NCBI GenBank assembly: GCA_021151685.1
Contig: JAGKWS010000044.1
Span: 1-30,172 of the forward strand
Direction of reading: 5' to 3'
Length of the DNA stretch: 30,172 nt
From: Chitinophagaceae bacterium
GTDB taxonomy: Bacteria; Bacteroidota; Bacteroidia; Chitinophagales; Chitinophagaceae
Positions within the stretch are counted from its first letter, which is position 1. Each line of letters begins with the position of its first letter. The notes below the pieces were generated by a model. The model worked only from the letters and a program-made list of their open reading frames with translations, did not search any database and was not told the origin of the DNA. The position numbers were made by a program, and so were the translations under genes. This document shows positions 1 through 9,044 of this stretch, one piece after another.

Positions 1-50
1 CCACTACTGTAGCACCAACTACGGCCCGCCCAGCCAGTGCCCGTTAGTAG

Positions 51-74
51 GCAATGGGCATATATGCCCATTGC
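51..74 (-). terminator. Palindromic hairpin just downstream of the rRNA methyltransferase gene
   Basis: A perfect 10-bp inverted repeat (GCAATGGGCA / TGCCCATTGC) with a TATA loop begins three bases beyond the stop codon of the minus-strand methyltransferase gene. The position fits a transcription terminator or an mRNA 3'-end stabiliser. There is no T-tract after the stem on the minus strand, so classical rho-independent termination is not clearly supported. Confidence 0.5.
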
Positions 75-76
75 TG

Positions 77-1024
77 CTACTTTTCTATACGGTAGCACTT
101 ACGGTGTAGCTTGCCCTGAAAATCGAACGGGGTAGTTTGTGCTGTAATGTCCTTTACCGTGGTTGCAGGTATGGCATCGCGGTCCAGTTGAAAATTGCGA
201 TAGTTGTTAGAGAAATAGATATGCCCGGTTTCGCTGGTACCCTTCAGTAGCTTCTTCAATAACATTACATGGTCGCGCTGCACATCAAAAGTGTCCTCCA
301 TACGCTTGCTGTTAGAGAATGTGGGCGGGTCGCACACTATAATGTCGAACCGGCCAGCCGGCATATAGTCCAGCCATTCCATCACATCGCCATGTACAAA
401 ATCGTGTCTTTCGTCTTTGTACAGCTTGTTGTATTGCATATTACGTTTGGCCCAGTTCAGGTAAGTTTTAGACATATCTACCGAGGTTACAGTGGCCGCA
501 CTACCAGCCGCTGCATACACGCTAAACGAACCTGTGTAGCAAAACAAGTTGAGCACATGGCAACCCTTGGCCTCGTTGCGCACCATATCGCGGGTAATGC
601 GATGATCGAGAAAGAGACCTGTATCCAGATAATCGGTAAGGTTGATGATGAAACTAAGACCATTTTCCGGCACTATTTTTTCAGTCCGTTCTTCGCCAAA
701 TTTCTCGTACTGCCCTTGCCGCCCCGCCTTGCGCTGCCTTATCTTCATGTATATATCGTCTACAGACACCTGTAACACCATGGCTATAGCCAACCGGCAC
801 TCTTGCAGCCAGGCATCGTGCTCGTCATCTTCCATACCATGTCTGCGTTTATACTCGGCACAGTGCACCACCCCATTGTACCAGTCTATGGCAAAGGGAA
901 ACTCGGGCAAGTCGTGATCGTATATACGGTAGCATGCCACCTCCATACGCCGGGCCTGCTTGCTTACATGCTTATGCACCTTGGTAAGGCGGTTGATAAA
1001 CATTTCCAGTTTTCCGGCACTCAT
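77..1024 (-). CDS. Class I SAM-dependent rRNA methyltransferase, RlmK-like (single domain)
   Basis: This 315-residue protein resembles the C-terminal RlmK half of the E. coli fusion RlmKL, which makes m7G in 23S rRNA. The N-terminal block (about residues 9-50), with NRLTKVHKH and CYRIYDHDLPEFPFAID, is the family's lead-in to the methyltransferase. A Rossmann methyltransferase domain follows from about residue 130. SAM-binding motif I is LNLFCYTGSFSVYAA, the acidic post-I strand reads VTSVDMS, and the catalytic-type motif IV is DIIVCDPPTFSNS. The THUMP/RlmL half is absent. The start codon overlaps the stop of the upstream membrane-protein gene by one base (TGATG), implying translational coupling. 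The alternative would be an RlmI-type m5C enzyme, but the N-terminal block favours RlmK. The exact target nucleotide is inferred from family membership. Confidence 0.85.
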   Translation of the reverse strand: MSAGKLEMFINRLTKVHKHVSKQARRMEVACYRIYDHDLPEFPFAIDWYNGVVHCAEYKRRHGMEDDEHDAWLQECRLAIAMVLQVSVDDIYMKIRQRKAGRQGQYEKFGEERTEKIVPENGLSFIINLTDYLDTGLFLDHRITRDMVRNEAKGCHVLNLFCYTGSFSVYAAAGSAATVTSVDMSKTYLNWAKRNMQYNKLYKDERHDFVHGDVMEWLDYMPAGRFDIIVCDPPTFSNSKRMEDTFDVQRDHVMLLKKLLKGTSETGHIYFSNNYRNFQLDRDAIPATTVKDITAQTTPFDFQGKLHRKCYRIEK

Positions 1025-2874
1025 CAGCGGTAGTTTTTAGGGTAGTAAATGGTTGTTTGTGCGCCATCGTGCGGTTGCCATACCGTACCTGTTACTTCGT
1101 AGTCTTCGGGCCACCTGATTCCACGAGACCGGAAACAGGTATCTAATTCAGGCCTAATTTTTTTGCGGCTATCTGCAACAACAAAGATAGGCGGTTCGTT
1201 ATGCGGCAGAAAGTACCCTACAGCCTTGCATGTTCTGTTAAACCAAAACACTTCTGTCTGAATGCCGCCCAAAAGATATGTCAGCCCGGCAGAATAAGTC
1301 CACATAGGATATCGGGGATGAATAGGACGGCGATCCATCTGAGTTTTCATTTCATTGAGGAAATGTACTGTAGCTGTATCGAGATAGATACCCCTGAGTT
1401 GCGGGAAAGCATCTGCTGTGGCAGTTTGCTGAAATATGTTGGTTTTGTGATTGCGAAAAGCTGAAAAATACGGATTGTAAGTATTACCATCTACTATCTG
1501 ACTGGCTGTGAAACCAAAAGTGACAATAACGCAAATAGCAGCTACGGCCTGACCAACATTGCGCGAAACCAACACTGCCAGCAACCAAATTACCACAAAC
1601 CAGGGGGCGGCATTAAACAACAAATTGAGAAACAGAGGATTGAAGGTACCGATAGTACCCACCAATGGCAAACAAGCTAAAAAAACGATAACCAATATGA
1701 GGTGGTACCTGGCCCTGATGTAAGTGACTACACTGATGCGCTTGTGTATAGCGGCTACCACCAGCAAAGATAATAGCAGTGCCATAAGCAATGGATAGAG
1801 ATAACCATTTCGATAATCCCAATTGCGGATAAAGTTGGATCGATGAAGATCGAGCCGGTACAATTGGTAACAAAACCATACTGTACCTGTAGCTATGATT
1901 GTATTGCGCCCCCATACAAACAATTTGTTTTTTCCAAACTTGTAATTGGCCAAAAGCAGTGCCGGAAAAATGACGATCCAACCAAAGCCCCACACCGAAA
2001 AACGATAAAGCCGGTACAAATCATCTTTGTATTTCTGAATTATTACATCGGGGGGATGGTCGGTAGGTTTGGTGCTTTCTACAAGACCTGCCAAGAAATC
2101 GGCCCACCAAACCGAATATGACTGAATAGTGAGAAAATAAATACCTGCCCCAACAATTACACCTATCAGCATAATCCCTACAATTACAAGCGAAGCACGA
2201 AATGACCTTCCCATATAGTACACAATGAAAAGACCACCATAAGCTATTACCTCCAAAAGTCCTGCTGAAAACTTGATAACAAAGCTGAACCAACACAACA
2301 CCCCGACTAAAGCTGCTAACAACATTTTCTTGCGGGACCTAATGACAAGCGATGCATCTTCAGCAAGTATACTCAGCAACATACCAACTGATGAGACAAT
2401 GATAGCATTGTTGAGTATATTGTAGTTGAGCGTTTGTAACCCAACAAAATAGTGAACAAAATTGCCCAAAAAGACAACCAGAAACAGAGTTGGAGCATGT
2501 GCGCCGGCCTCGGGGAAATAAATCGCCAACCATTGCTTCAAGCCCTTCCAGAAAACCCATGATGATAATAGCGTAAAAAAAAGTGACTCTACACGGTACA
2601 TGATGATGCCGGGATTAAGCCATGCATTCATTGCATGAATAACGACATGATATGTTGATACACTTTCCCGGTATATATAGGGGTATTTATAGCACAACAT
2701 GTAAAAACTCTCATCCTCAAAATCGAAGCCACGGTTCATGGTCACGATAATCACCCCGAGGAGGATGAAAAACAACGCGCCCAAAAACCAAAGTACTATC
2801 TTATCGAGCCGGTTGGCCATATCAAACATTTGCGCAAAGGTATTATTAATGACGTGAAAGGCATATTGGGCCAT
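1024..2874 (-). CDS. Polytopic membrane protein, putative GT-C-type glycosyltransferase
   Basis: The protein is 616 residues with about twelve hydrophobic segments. The first lies at about residues 27-48 and the last ends near residue 455; a soluble C-terminal region of about 150 residues follows. The first extracytoplasmic loop carries FDFEDESFY, which resembles the acidic DE motif that GT-C enzymes of the GT39/PMT/ArnT kind place after their first helix. That topology suggests a lipid-linked-sugar-dependent glycosyltransferase in the inner membrane, but I recognise no specific family, so the function is inference. It is the first gene of a two-gene unit with the RlmK-like methyltransferase (one-base overlap). 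The start follows a nine-base T-run in the mRNA-sense strand and no ribosome binding site is visible. A later start at the Met before NRLDKIV is possible. Confidence 0.72.
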   Translation of the reverse strand: MAQYAFHVINNTFAQMFDMANRLDKIVLWFLGALFFILLGVIIVTMNRGFDFEDESFYMLCYKYPYIYRESVSTYHVVIHAMNAWLNPGIIMYRVESLFFTLLSSWVFWKGLKQWLAIYFPEAGAHAPTLFLVVFLGNFVHYFVGLQTLNYNILNNAIIVSSVGMLLSILAEDASLVIRSRKKMLLAALVGVLCWFSFVIKFSAGLLEVIAYGGLFIVYYMGRSFRASLVIVGIMLIGVIVGAGIYFLTIQSYSVWWADFLAGLVESTKPTDHPPDVIIQKYKDDLYRLYRFSVWGFGWIVIFPALLLANYKFGKNKLFVWGRNTIIATGTVWFCYQLYRLDLHRSNFIRNWDYRNGYLYPLLMALLLSLLVVAAIHKRISVVTYIRARYHLILVIVFLACLPLVGTIGTFNPLFLNLLFNAAPWFVVIWLLAVLVSRNVGQAVAAICVIVTFGFTASQIVDGNTYNPYFSAFRNHKTNIFQQTATADAFPQLRGIYLDTATVHFLNEMKTQMDRRPIHPRYPMWTYSAGLTYLLGGIQTEVFWFNRTCKAVGYFLPHNEPPIFVVADSRKKIRPELDTCFRSRGIRWPEDYEVTGTVWQPHDGAQTTIYYPKNYR

Positions 2875-3028
2875 TACCTAAAAAAAAATGCCTTATGGCA
2901 GTATTAGTAACTGCCACACAGTACATTCTAATGAAAATCTAATTATACAAACGGCTCAATTTGAGCAAGTTTTGATTAAATTGCAGTATCACGTCTACCA
3001 CAATAACGTATTGATAATATTTTGAGCA
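2875..3028. promoter_or_regulatory. Divergent intergenic promoter region
   Basis: This 154-bp gap separates the minus-strand membrane-protein gene from the plus-strand metalloprotease gene, so it must hold both promoters. I see no perfect TAnnTTTG box. On the minus strand the leader contains a 6-bp hairpin (GGCAGT/ACTGCC, 2897-2915). It overlaps a 4-bp hairpin (2889-2900) that runs into nine Ts (2880-2888), just before the start codon. Confidence 0.4.
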
Positions 3029-5353
3029 ATGAATAAGATTACAAAAATTGTTTGTGCAGTATGGCTGGCGGCTATGTGTAGTGCCCCATCATTTGCCCTC
3101 ACACCCATTGAAGCTTTTATTGCCAGGATGAAGACTACCAATCAATTCAGAGTGGTGTCGGACATCTGGCAGGCCGACAACAACATAGACAAAAAAGAAT
3201 TATCGGCCTATGTAGACAATGCGCAACCGCTACTCATTAACTACAGCAATGTGGGTGCGCTGTTGCAGCAAAAACCTATCGGTATCAGTTTGGTAATACC
3301 CGGTGCCGATGGACGAGTATTTACAGTAGAGCTGGGCAAGTATGATATGTTCTCAGGCGATTTTCAGGTAGCCACCCGTGGCGAGGATGGACGCAACAAG
3401 CCTTACAACTACACCCCGGGGCTATACTATAGTGGCACTGTACAAGGTTTTCCGGGTTCTGTTGCTGCGTTTTCGTTTTTCAACAACGAAGTTTATGGCA
3501 TGTTCTCTATACCCAACGAGGGCAACTTTGTATTGGCCCCCAACTCTATGAAGGGGAAAGACTACGATTATAACCCAAGCTATCTGTTGTATAACGATGC
3601 ATTGCTGAAAATAAAGAACCCTGCACCGGGCTGTGCTACCGACCAGCTACCCCAGCTACATGACGAGGATAATGGTCTTGCCGGAAAAACAACTACATTC
3701 CTGAATAATAAGGTATACAACAGTTGCACCAATGTGCGCGTGTATGAAGTGGCCGACTACGATTTTTACACTAAAAGAGGATCTAATGCAACGAATGTAA
3801 CCAACTACATGACTGCAATGTTCAATAACCAAGCCACTATTTACCGGAACGAGGGCATACCTATTGTTCTTAAATACGTGCAGGTAAACACTGCATCGGA
3901 TGTGTATATGAGCATTACAAGCGCAATGTCTATACGGTTTCTCAGAAAATTTGGCTGGGCAACACAAAATGTAATGTATGGTTGCGATGTAGCACTACTC
4001 CTTTCTACCCGCTTTGGCAGCCTGGGTGGTGTGGCCTGGCTGCGCGCCATGTGCCGGTCTTACAACACCTCCGACTCCAGCGGTTCTTTCGGCTATGCCA
4101 ATATAAGTGGTACAGCAGCGGCCACCAACTTTCCGGCCTATAGCTGGAACGTGATGGTGCTGAGTCATGAGATGGGCCATATGGTAGGCTCTCCACACAC
4201 GCATGCATGTGTATGGAACCCACCGGCACGTAACACAGCTATTGATGGTTGCTATACTCTGGAAGGGTCTTGTGCGGTACCCACGCCGGCAAACCCTGCA
4301 GGTGGTGGCACCATCATGAGCTATTGCCACCTCACTTCGGTAGGTATCAACTTCTCGAGAGGTTTTGGCACACAACCCGGCGATACTATTCGCCGCTACA
4401 TTCGTCAGCGTTTCGCATTTACGTCTACGGCCTTCCCCACCTGTGGTGCTGTGTATCTGCCCAATACGGTGCTATCTGCCCCCAACAAAAAACTGGTAGC
4501 CAACCGCGAGTGTACCGACATTACCGGTACCGACACTACTACCTACTATTGGTTTGACAGGAATACTGCTGCTTACGAAGATGATACATTGGTACTCATC
4601 ATCAAGAAAAACAGTAACTACATAGGCAATTTGGACTCGGCAGGGTTTTATGTAGAAACCGGTACCGGCCCTCTGTACGGTAGCGGCCGTGCCGATACTA
4701 TGGGTATGCCGGGTGGTACTACAGGTGTATCGCCGGTGGTATATGCTATGAGACGCTACTGGCGTATAGGTGCCACCGCCACCCCGGCAACACCGGTTAC
4801 AGTTATGTTCCCCATGACAGCAAAAGACACTGTAGATATAGATGGCAGTGTGCCGGGTGCTACATCCATCAGCAATCTGAAAATGTTTACCGTAAATGCA
4901 CCAACCAACCCCAATCCGCAGGTAGATAGTGTATGGCAAACCAGCCCTGCAAACATTAAAGTATATGCATGGGGCACACCATCTACCACCAATTGGGGCA
5001 TTACCACCATCGGTACATCTATGTATGCTACCATGAAAATGACCAACCTGAACTGTGGTGGTACCGGGGTATACAACAGCAGCATTACCAGTGTACCGGG
5101 CTATGAAATGGCCTCATCGGCTATACGCATCTTCCCCAACCCAACCCGCAATGTGTGGAATATTGCTGTTGACGGCCTGGAACAGGAAGACCTGACGCTG
5201 GAAATGTACAGTGCCGATGGCAGAAAAGTACATACACAGATGCTGAAGGGTGGCACCATCAATACGGTTACTACCAACATACCACCAGCAGTGTACCTGT
5301 ACCGCATAGTGGGCGGTACCAATGTATTTACCGGAACCATAGTAAAAGAATAA
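3029..5353 (+). CDS. Secreted zinc metalloprotease (M12/reprolysin-like) with T9SS sorting domain
   Basis: The protein is 774 residues. A signal peptide (about 1-24, cleavage near SFALT) is followed by a propeptide-like region to about residue 215. The metzincin-type catalytic domain has zinc ligands H380, H384 and H390 and the catalytic base E381 in HEMGHMVGSPH. The Met-turn is at M430 in TIMSYC. Several cysteines in this domain suggest disulfides, consistent with an extracellular enzyme. A beta-rich middle region leads to a type A T9SS sorting domain (about 697-774) starting at IRIFPNPTRN and ending IVKE. Known family behaviour: export by Sec, then passage across the outer membrane by T9SS with cleavage of the tail. 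The gene stands alone, with a strong terminator directly downstream. Substrate is unknown. It is complete, with no frame disruption. Confidence 0.9.
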   Translation: MNKITKIVCAVWLAAMCSAPSFALTPIEAFIARMKTTNQFRVVSDIWQADNNIDKKELSAYVDNAQPLLINYSNVGALLQQKPIGISLVIPGADGRVFTVELGKYDMFSGDFQVATRGEDGRNKPYNYTPGLYYSGTVQGFPGSVAAFSFFNNEVYGMFSIPNEGNFVLAPNSMKGKDYDYNPSYLLYNDALLKIKNPAPGCATDQLPQLHDEDNGLAGKTTTFLNNKVYNSCTNVRVYEVADYDFYTKRGSNATNVTNYMTAMFNNQATIYRNEGIPIVLKYVQVNTASDVYMSITSAMSIRFLRKFGWATQNVMYGCDVALLLSTRFGSLGGVAWLRAMCRSYNTSDSSGSFGYANISGTAAATNFPAYSWNVMVLSHEMGHMVGSPHTHACVWNPPARNTAIDGCYTLEGSCAVPTPANPAGGGTIMSYCHLTSVGINFSRGFGTQPGDTIRRYIRQRFAFTSTAFPTCGAVYLPNTVLSAPNKKLVANRECTDITGTDTTTYYWFDRNTAAYEDDTLVLIIKKNSNYIGNLDSAGFYVETGTGPLYGSGRADTMGMPGGTTGVSPVVYAMRRYWRIGATATPATPVTVMFPMTAKDTVDIDGSVPGATSISNLKMFTVNAPTNPNPQVDSVWQTSPANIKVYAWGTPSTTNWGITTIGTSMYATMKMTNLNCGGTGVYNSSITSVPGYEMASSAIRIFPNPTRNVWNIAVDGLEQEDLTLEMYSADGRKVHTQMLKGGTINTVTTNIPPAVYLYRIVGGTNVFTGTIVKE

Positions 5354-5379
5354 CAATTGTTGTAATGAAGCACTACGGA

Positions 5380-5412
5380 AACGGGTACCAATGCACTGGT
5401 GCCCGTTTTTTT
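5380..5412 (+). terminator. Rho-independent terminator of the metalloprotease gene
   Basis: An 11-bp stem (AACGGGTACCA pairing with TGGTGCCCGTT, one G-U pair) encloses a 6-nt loop and runs into seven Ts. It lies 26 nt after the metalloprotease stop codon. Confidence 0.9.
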
Positions 5413-5477
5413 GTTGCAATAGCCACCAAGTAATACCTATCAGATGCATGGTGTGGTGCGTTGTGCCATGCATCCCG

Positions 5478-5485
5478 TATTTTTG
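5478..5485 (+). promoter_or_regulatory. Bacteroidota -7 promoter box for the Big_5 lipoprotein gene
   Basis: TATTTTTG matches the TAnnTTTG consensus exactly and is followed by CGCC and then the ATG, with only 8 nt between box and start codon. The transcript would have almost no leader. No TTTG -33 element is visible at the expected 19-21 nt upstream. Confidence 0.6.
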
Positions 5486-5493
5486 CGCCACAA

Positions 5494-6981
5494 ATGAACC
5501 GATTCCTTCAGCAGATTGTTACCGGAACAGTGCTCAGTCTTTTGGTAAGCTGTGCCAATATCTCTACCCCATCGGGCGGAAAAAGAGATACTACCCCTCC
5601 CCGCTTGCTGAAAGCCGCACCTGCCGACTCGCTGAAAAATAGCCGTACAACCCGCATAACGCTCGAGTTTGATGAATACGTGAACCTGAGCGATGCGTCG
5701 AAAGAAATAGAAGTATCGCCACTGCTACCCGTGCCACCCACTATAACCAGTGTCAACAAACATGTAACCGTAAAAATACCCGACACCCTGCTACAGCCCA
5801 ATACCACCTACCGGGTATCTTTGGGCAAGGCCGTACGAGACCTGCATGAGGGCAATATTTTCCCCAATTATGTATATACCTTCAGCACCGGCAACTATTT
5901 CGACAGTGCCATGCTGGGGGGGAGCATAACCAATGCACAGACAGGCGAAAAAGACACGGTGAGTGTAATAGCTGTACTGTACGATGCCACAGACAATGAT
6001 AGTGCCATAGTGCGCAAAAAACCACTATACCGGGTGCGGCCAGATAGCCGCGGGCTGTACACGTTTAAGGGGTTGCCGGTAAAACCATTCAGACTGTATG
6101 CCATAAAAGACGACAATGGCAATATGACCTACGATGGTGGCAATGAGCTGATAGCATTTTGCGACAATGTGATAACACCCGCCGATACCGTGGCTATGCC
6201 CATAGAGTTGCGCCTGTTTAAAGAAAAAGCAGACAGCAGTAGCAGCAATCCGGAGACCACTGTAAAACCTAAAGCAGGCAAGGGGAAAGCGCGCATGAAT
6301 GACGAAGCAGATACTGTAATACGGTACACCATAAATGCGGACACTACTAACATTGCCAAAAGAACATTTGACATAAACGACTCGGTACAGTTTGTGTATA
6401 ACAAAGCGGTAACCATAGCCCCACACATGGCCAAACTGACCTATGACAGTGCCGGCACTACCCTACCGGTAACCATGAGCATACACTACGGTGCCGACAA
6501 AAAAAACATAGCCATTACAGCCAGGTGGAAAAAGAACACACTATATACACTATCGGTAGACAGCACCTTTGCCACAGATACGGCAGGCAGTAAAAGTAGT
6601 GCAGCACGGTATCGTTTCAGAACTTTTAACGATGACGACTACGGCAAAATAGCCGTGCAGGTACCCGCAGCCTATGTGCCCGATAGCCGTGCGAATGCAC
6701 CGCATTACCTGCTGGTAATATTGGCCGATGGTAAGCCTGCCGGACAACTGACTGTAAAAGATAGTGTTGTATCCATGCCACAATTAAAGCCTGCCACCTA
6801 TACATTTCGTATTATTGTTGACCAGAATAGAAATGGCGTTTGGGATACTGGCGACCTGATGGCGCACAAACAACCGGAACGGGTAATACCCGGAACCGCC
6901 AATGTGGTACTAAAGGCTAAGTGGGAACATAACGTAGATTTTGAAGCGAAGCCAAACAGCGACAAAAACAAGAAAAAATAG
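5494..6981 (+). CDS. Lipoprotein with N-terminal Big_5 (Ig-like) domain
   Basis: The protein is 495 residues from the chosen start. An in-frame ATG 33 nt upstream lies before the promoter box and would spoil the signal peptide, so it is rejected. The N-terminus is a type II signal peptide with lipobox LVSC and acylated Cys at residue 20, indicating a membrane-anchored, probably outer-membrane, lipoprotein. Residues about 32-135 form a Big_5 Ig-like domain (TPPRLL, ITLEFDEYV, LQPNTTYRVSLG, YTFSTG), as in a common Bacteroidota family of unknown function. A second such domain may lie at about 285-380 (DSVQFVYNKAV, KNTLYTLSVDS). A late segment, FRIIVDQNRNGVWDTGD, resembles an Asp/Asn-rich calcium-binding loop. 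The C-terminus is lysine-rich. The gene is followed after 13 nt by a secreted S9 peptidase gene and the two are probably co-transcribed. The role is unknown. Confidence 0.85.
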   Translation: MNRFLQQIVTGTVLSLLVSCANISTPSGGKRDTTPPRLLKAAPADSLKNSRTTRITLEFDEYVNLSDASKEIEVSPLLPVPPTITSVNKHVTVKIPDTLLQPNTTYRVSLGKAVRDLHEGNIFPNYVYTFSTGNYFDSAMLGGSITNAQTGEKDTVSVIAVLYDATDNDSAIVRKKPLYRVRPDSRGLYTFKGLPVKPFRLYAIKDDNGNMTYDGGNELIAFCDNVITPADTVAMPIELRLFKEKADSSSSNPETTVKPKAGKGKARMNDEADTVIRYTINADTTNIAKRTFDINDSVQFVYNKAVTIAPHMAKLTYDSAGTTLPVTMSIHYGADKKNIAITARWKKNTLYTLSVDSTFATDTAGSKSSAARYRFRTFNDDDYGKIAVQVPAAYVPDSRANAPHYLLVILADGKPAGQLTVKDSVVSMPQLKPATYTFRIIVDQNRNGVWDTGDLMAHKQPERVIPGTANVVLKAKWEHNVDFEAKPNSDKNKKK

Positions 6982-6994
6982 CATTTTCAGCAAC

Positions 6995-9007
6995 ATGAAG
7001 AATGTAATAATAGCACTGGCCCTGCTGTCTGCTACTACGGCAGATGCACAACGCAGGATGACACCAGAACTACTGTGGAGCCTGTACCGTGTAAGTGGCA
7101 GTGGCGTAAGCACAGACGGCAAGTATGTATACTACAGCTCGAAGTCGATAGACTGGAAAACAGAAAAAAGCACCGCACACCACTACAAGCTGGCACTGGC
7201 CGATGATAGCCGCCGCGAGATATCCACCGAGGGGCGTACCATCACCCAGCGGTACGAGAACAACTGGTATGCGGTAAACGACAACGTGCTGTATGAAAGT
7301 ACCGACAGTGGCAACACTTGGAAACAGATATACAACGGCCTGCAAAATGCCGAAAATGTATGGGTAGCCCCCAATGGCAAGTATGTAGCCTTCTCTAAAG
7401 ATGTGCTGCTGAAACCAGCCAATGGCACAGACCTGTATGCCGACTTGCCCAATACCACGGCCAAGGTTTATACCGACATGAACTATCGCCACTGGGATAC
7501 GTGGGAAGATGGCAAATACTCGCACATTTTCTTGGCCGACCTGAAGGCAGGCACCGTAAAAGACGTAATGGCCGACGAGCCTTATGACTGCCCGCAAAAA
7601 CCATCGGGCGGTGCCGAAGATCTGGTATGGTCGCCAGACAGTAAGGGCTTTGTATATGTGTGCAAGAAAAAATATGGCAAAGAATATGCCGCCAGCACCA
7701 ATACCGACCTTTACCAATACAGCATCAATACCGGCAAAACTACCAACTGGAGCGAAGGCCGTATGGGGTACGACACACAACCCCTGTTTAGCAGCGATGG
7801 CAAGAAAATAGCCTGGCTCAGCATGTCGCGCGATGGTTATGAGGCCGACAAGAACGATGTAGTTGTGATGGAAGTAGCCACCAAAAAGGTATATAACCTT
7901 ACATCGCACTGGGATGGTACGGCTGAGAGTTTTATTTGGGACAATAACAATGATAAGATATACTTCAATGCCCCATACGAAGGTACCGTACAGCTATTTG
8001 AGGTGGGTATGGCAAAGGCCGATAAGGACAAGCCTGCCGTAAACAACCTGACGAAGGGCAAGTACGACATAAACGGCATTGTAGGACAGGCGGGTAGCGA
8101 AATAATAGTATCGCGTTGCGATATGAACCATGCATCTGAGCTGTATGCGGTGAAGCCAAAATACGGCGATATGCGCCAGATAACGCACGAAAACGACCGT
8201 ACCTACAGCGAGCTGCAAATGAGCAAAACCGAGCTGAAGACAATACGAACAGCCGATGGTGCCAACCTGCGTGCATGGGTTATTTATCCGCCCGATTTTG
8301 ACCCTGCAAAGAAATACCCCACCTTGCTGTATTGTCAGGGTGGCCCACAATCGCCTTTGTCTCAGTTCTACAGCTTCCGTTGGAACTTCCAGTTGATGGC
8401 CGCACAAGGCTACATAGTAGTAGCCCCCAACCGCAGGGGGATGCCCGGCTGGGGGGTGCAGTGGAATGAGGCTATCAGCAAGGACTGGGGTGGCCTGCCT
8501 ATGCAAGACTACCTGACTGCTATAGACGAAGTGAGCAAGAACAGCTATGTAGACAAAAACAGGCTGGGCTGCGTAGGTGCCAGTTATGGCGGATACAGTG
8601 TGTTTATGCTGGCGGGTATGCACAACAACCGTTTCAAATCGTTTATTGCACACGATGGCCTCTTCGACCTGAAGAGCTGGTATGGCACCACCGAAGAACT
8701 ATGGTTTGCCAACTGGGATATAGGTGGCCCCTACTGGAAACAACCAACACCAGTAAGCTACGAAAAGTTTAACCCCAGCAACTTTGTGAACAAATGGAAT
8801 ACCCCCATCATGATAGTGCAGGGTGGGCAAGATTTTCGTGTAGGTATAGAGCAGGGACTGCAAGCCTTTGCGGCCGCCCAGCGCATGCCAAATGTGAAAT
8901 CGAAGCTGGTATACTTCCCTAACGAGAACCACTGGGTAATACACCCGCAAAACGGCATTGCATGGCAACGCGAATTTTTCAACTGGCTGGACGAAACTTT
9001 GAAATAA
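6995..9007 (+). CDS. Secreted S9 family (prolyl oligopeptidase-like) peptidase
   Basis: The protein is 670 residues from the ATG at 6995. The frame is open upstream, but this start gives a clean signal peptide (MKNVIIALALLSATTADAQ) and avoids overlap with the lipoprotein gene. Residues about 25-400 form a WD40-like beta-propeller typical of DPP/acylaminoacyl peptidases (VWSPDSKGFVYV, FSSDGKKIAWLS). The C-terminal alpha/beta-hydrolase domain carries S530 in GASYGGYS, D613 in GGQDFRV and H646 in NENHWV, a complete Ser-Asp-His triad. The expected role is cleavage of di- or oligopeptides, often after proline, in the periplasm or at the surface. It lacks a T9SS tail, so periplasmic location is likelier. 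The peroxiredoxin gene follows after 37 nt. Confidence 0.93.
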   Translation: MKNVIIALALLSATTADAQRRMTPELLWSLYRVSGSGVSTDGKYVYYSSKSIDWKTEKSTAHHYKLALADDSRREISTEGRTITQRYENNWYAVNDNVLYESTDSGNTWKQIYNGLQNAENVWVAPNGKYVAFSKDVLLKPANGTDLYADLPNTTAKVYTDMNYRHWDTWEDGKYSHIFLADLKAGTVKDVMADEPYDCPQKPSGGAEDLVWSPDSKGFVYVCKKKYGKEYAASTNTDLYQYSINTGKTTNWSEGRMGYDTQPLFSSDGKKIAWLSMSRDGYEADKNDVVVMEVATKKVYNLTSHWDGTAESFIWDNNNDKIYFNAPYEGTVQLFEVGMAKADKDKPAVNNLTKGKYDINGIVGQAGSEIIVSRCDMNHASELYAVKPKYGDMRQITHENDRTYSELQMSKTELKTIRTADGANLRAWVIYPPDFDPAKKYPTLLYCQGGPQSPLSQFYSFRWNFQLMAAQGYIVVAPNRRGMPGWGVQWNEAISKDWGGLPMQDYLTAIDEVSKNSYVDKNRLGCVGASYGGYSVFMLAGMHNNRFKSFIAHDGLFDLKSWYGTTEELWFANWDIGGPYWKQPTPVSYEKFNPSNFVNKWNTPIMIVQGGQDFRVGIEQGLQAFAAAQRMPNVKSKLVYFPNENHWVIHPQNGIAWQREFFNWLDETLK

Positions 9008-9044
9008 AGAACAATTAATTTATAACCAATAAAACAGAACAAAC

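Noticed and set aside
5461..5493. Upstream ATG for the Big_5 lipoprotein
   Set aside because: It precedes the promoter box and would add residues in front of the lipoprotein signal peptide.
6941..6994. Earlier start for the S9 peptidase overlapping the lipoprotein gene
   Set aside because: The Met at 6995 begins a clean signal peptide; the upstream residues are a frame-shifted read of the lipoprotein's Lys-rich tail.
7070..7909. 279-codon open frame opposite the S9 peptidase gene
   Set aside because: Antisense shadow; the plus strand carries a clear propeller and hydrolase.
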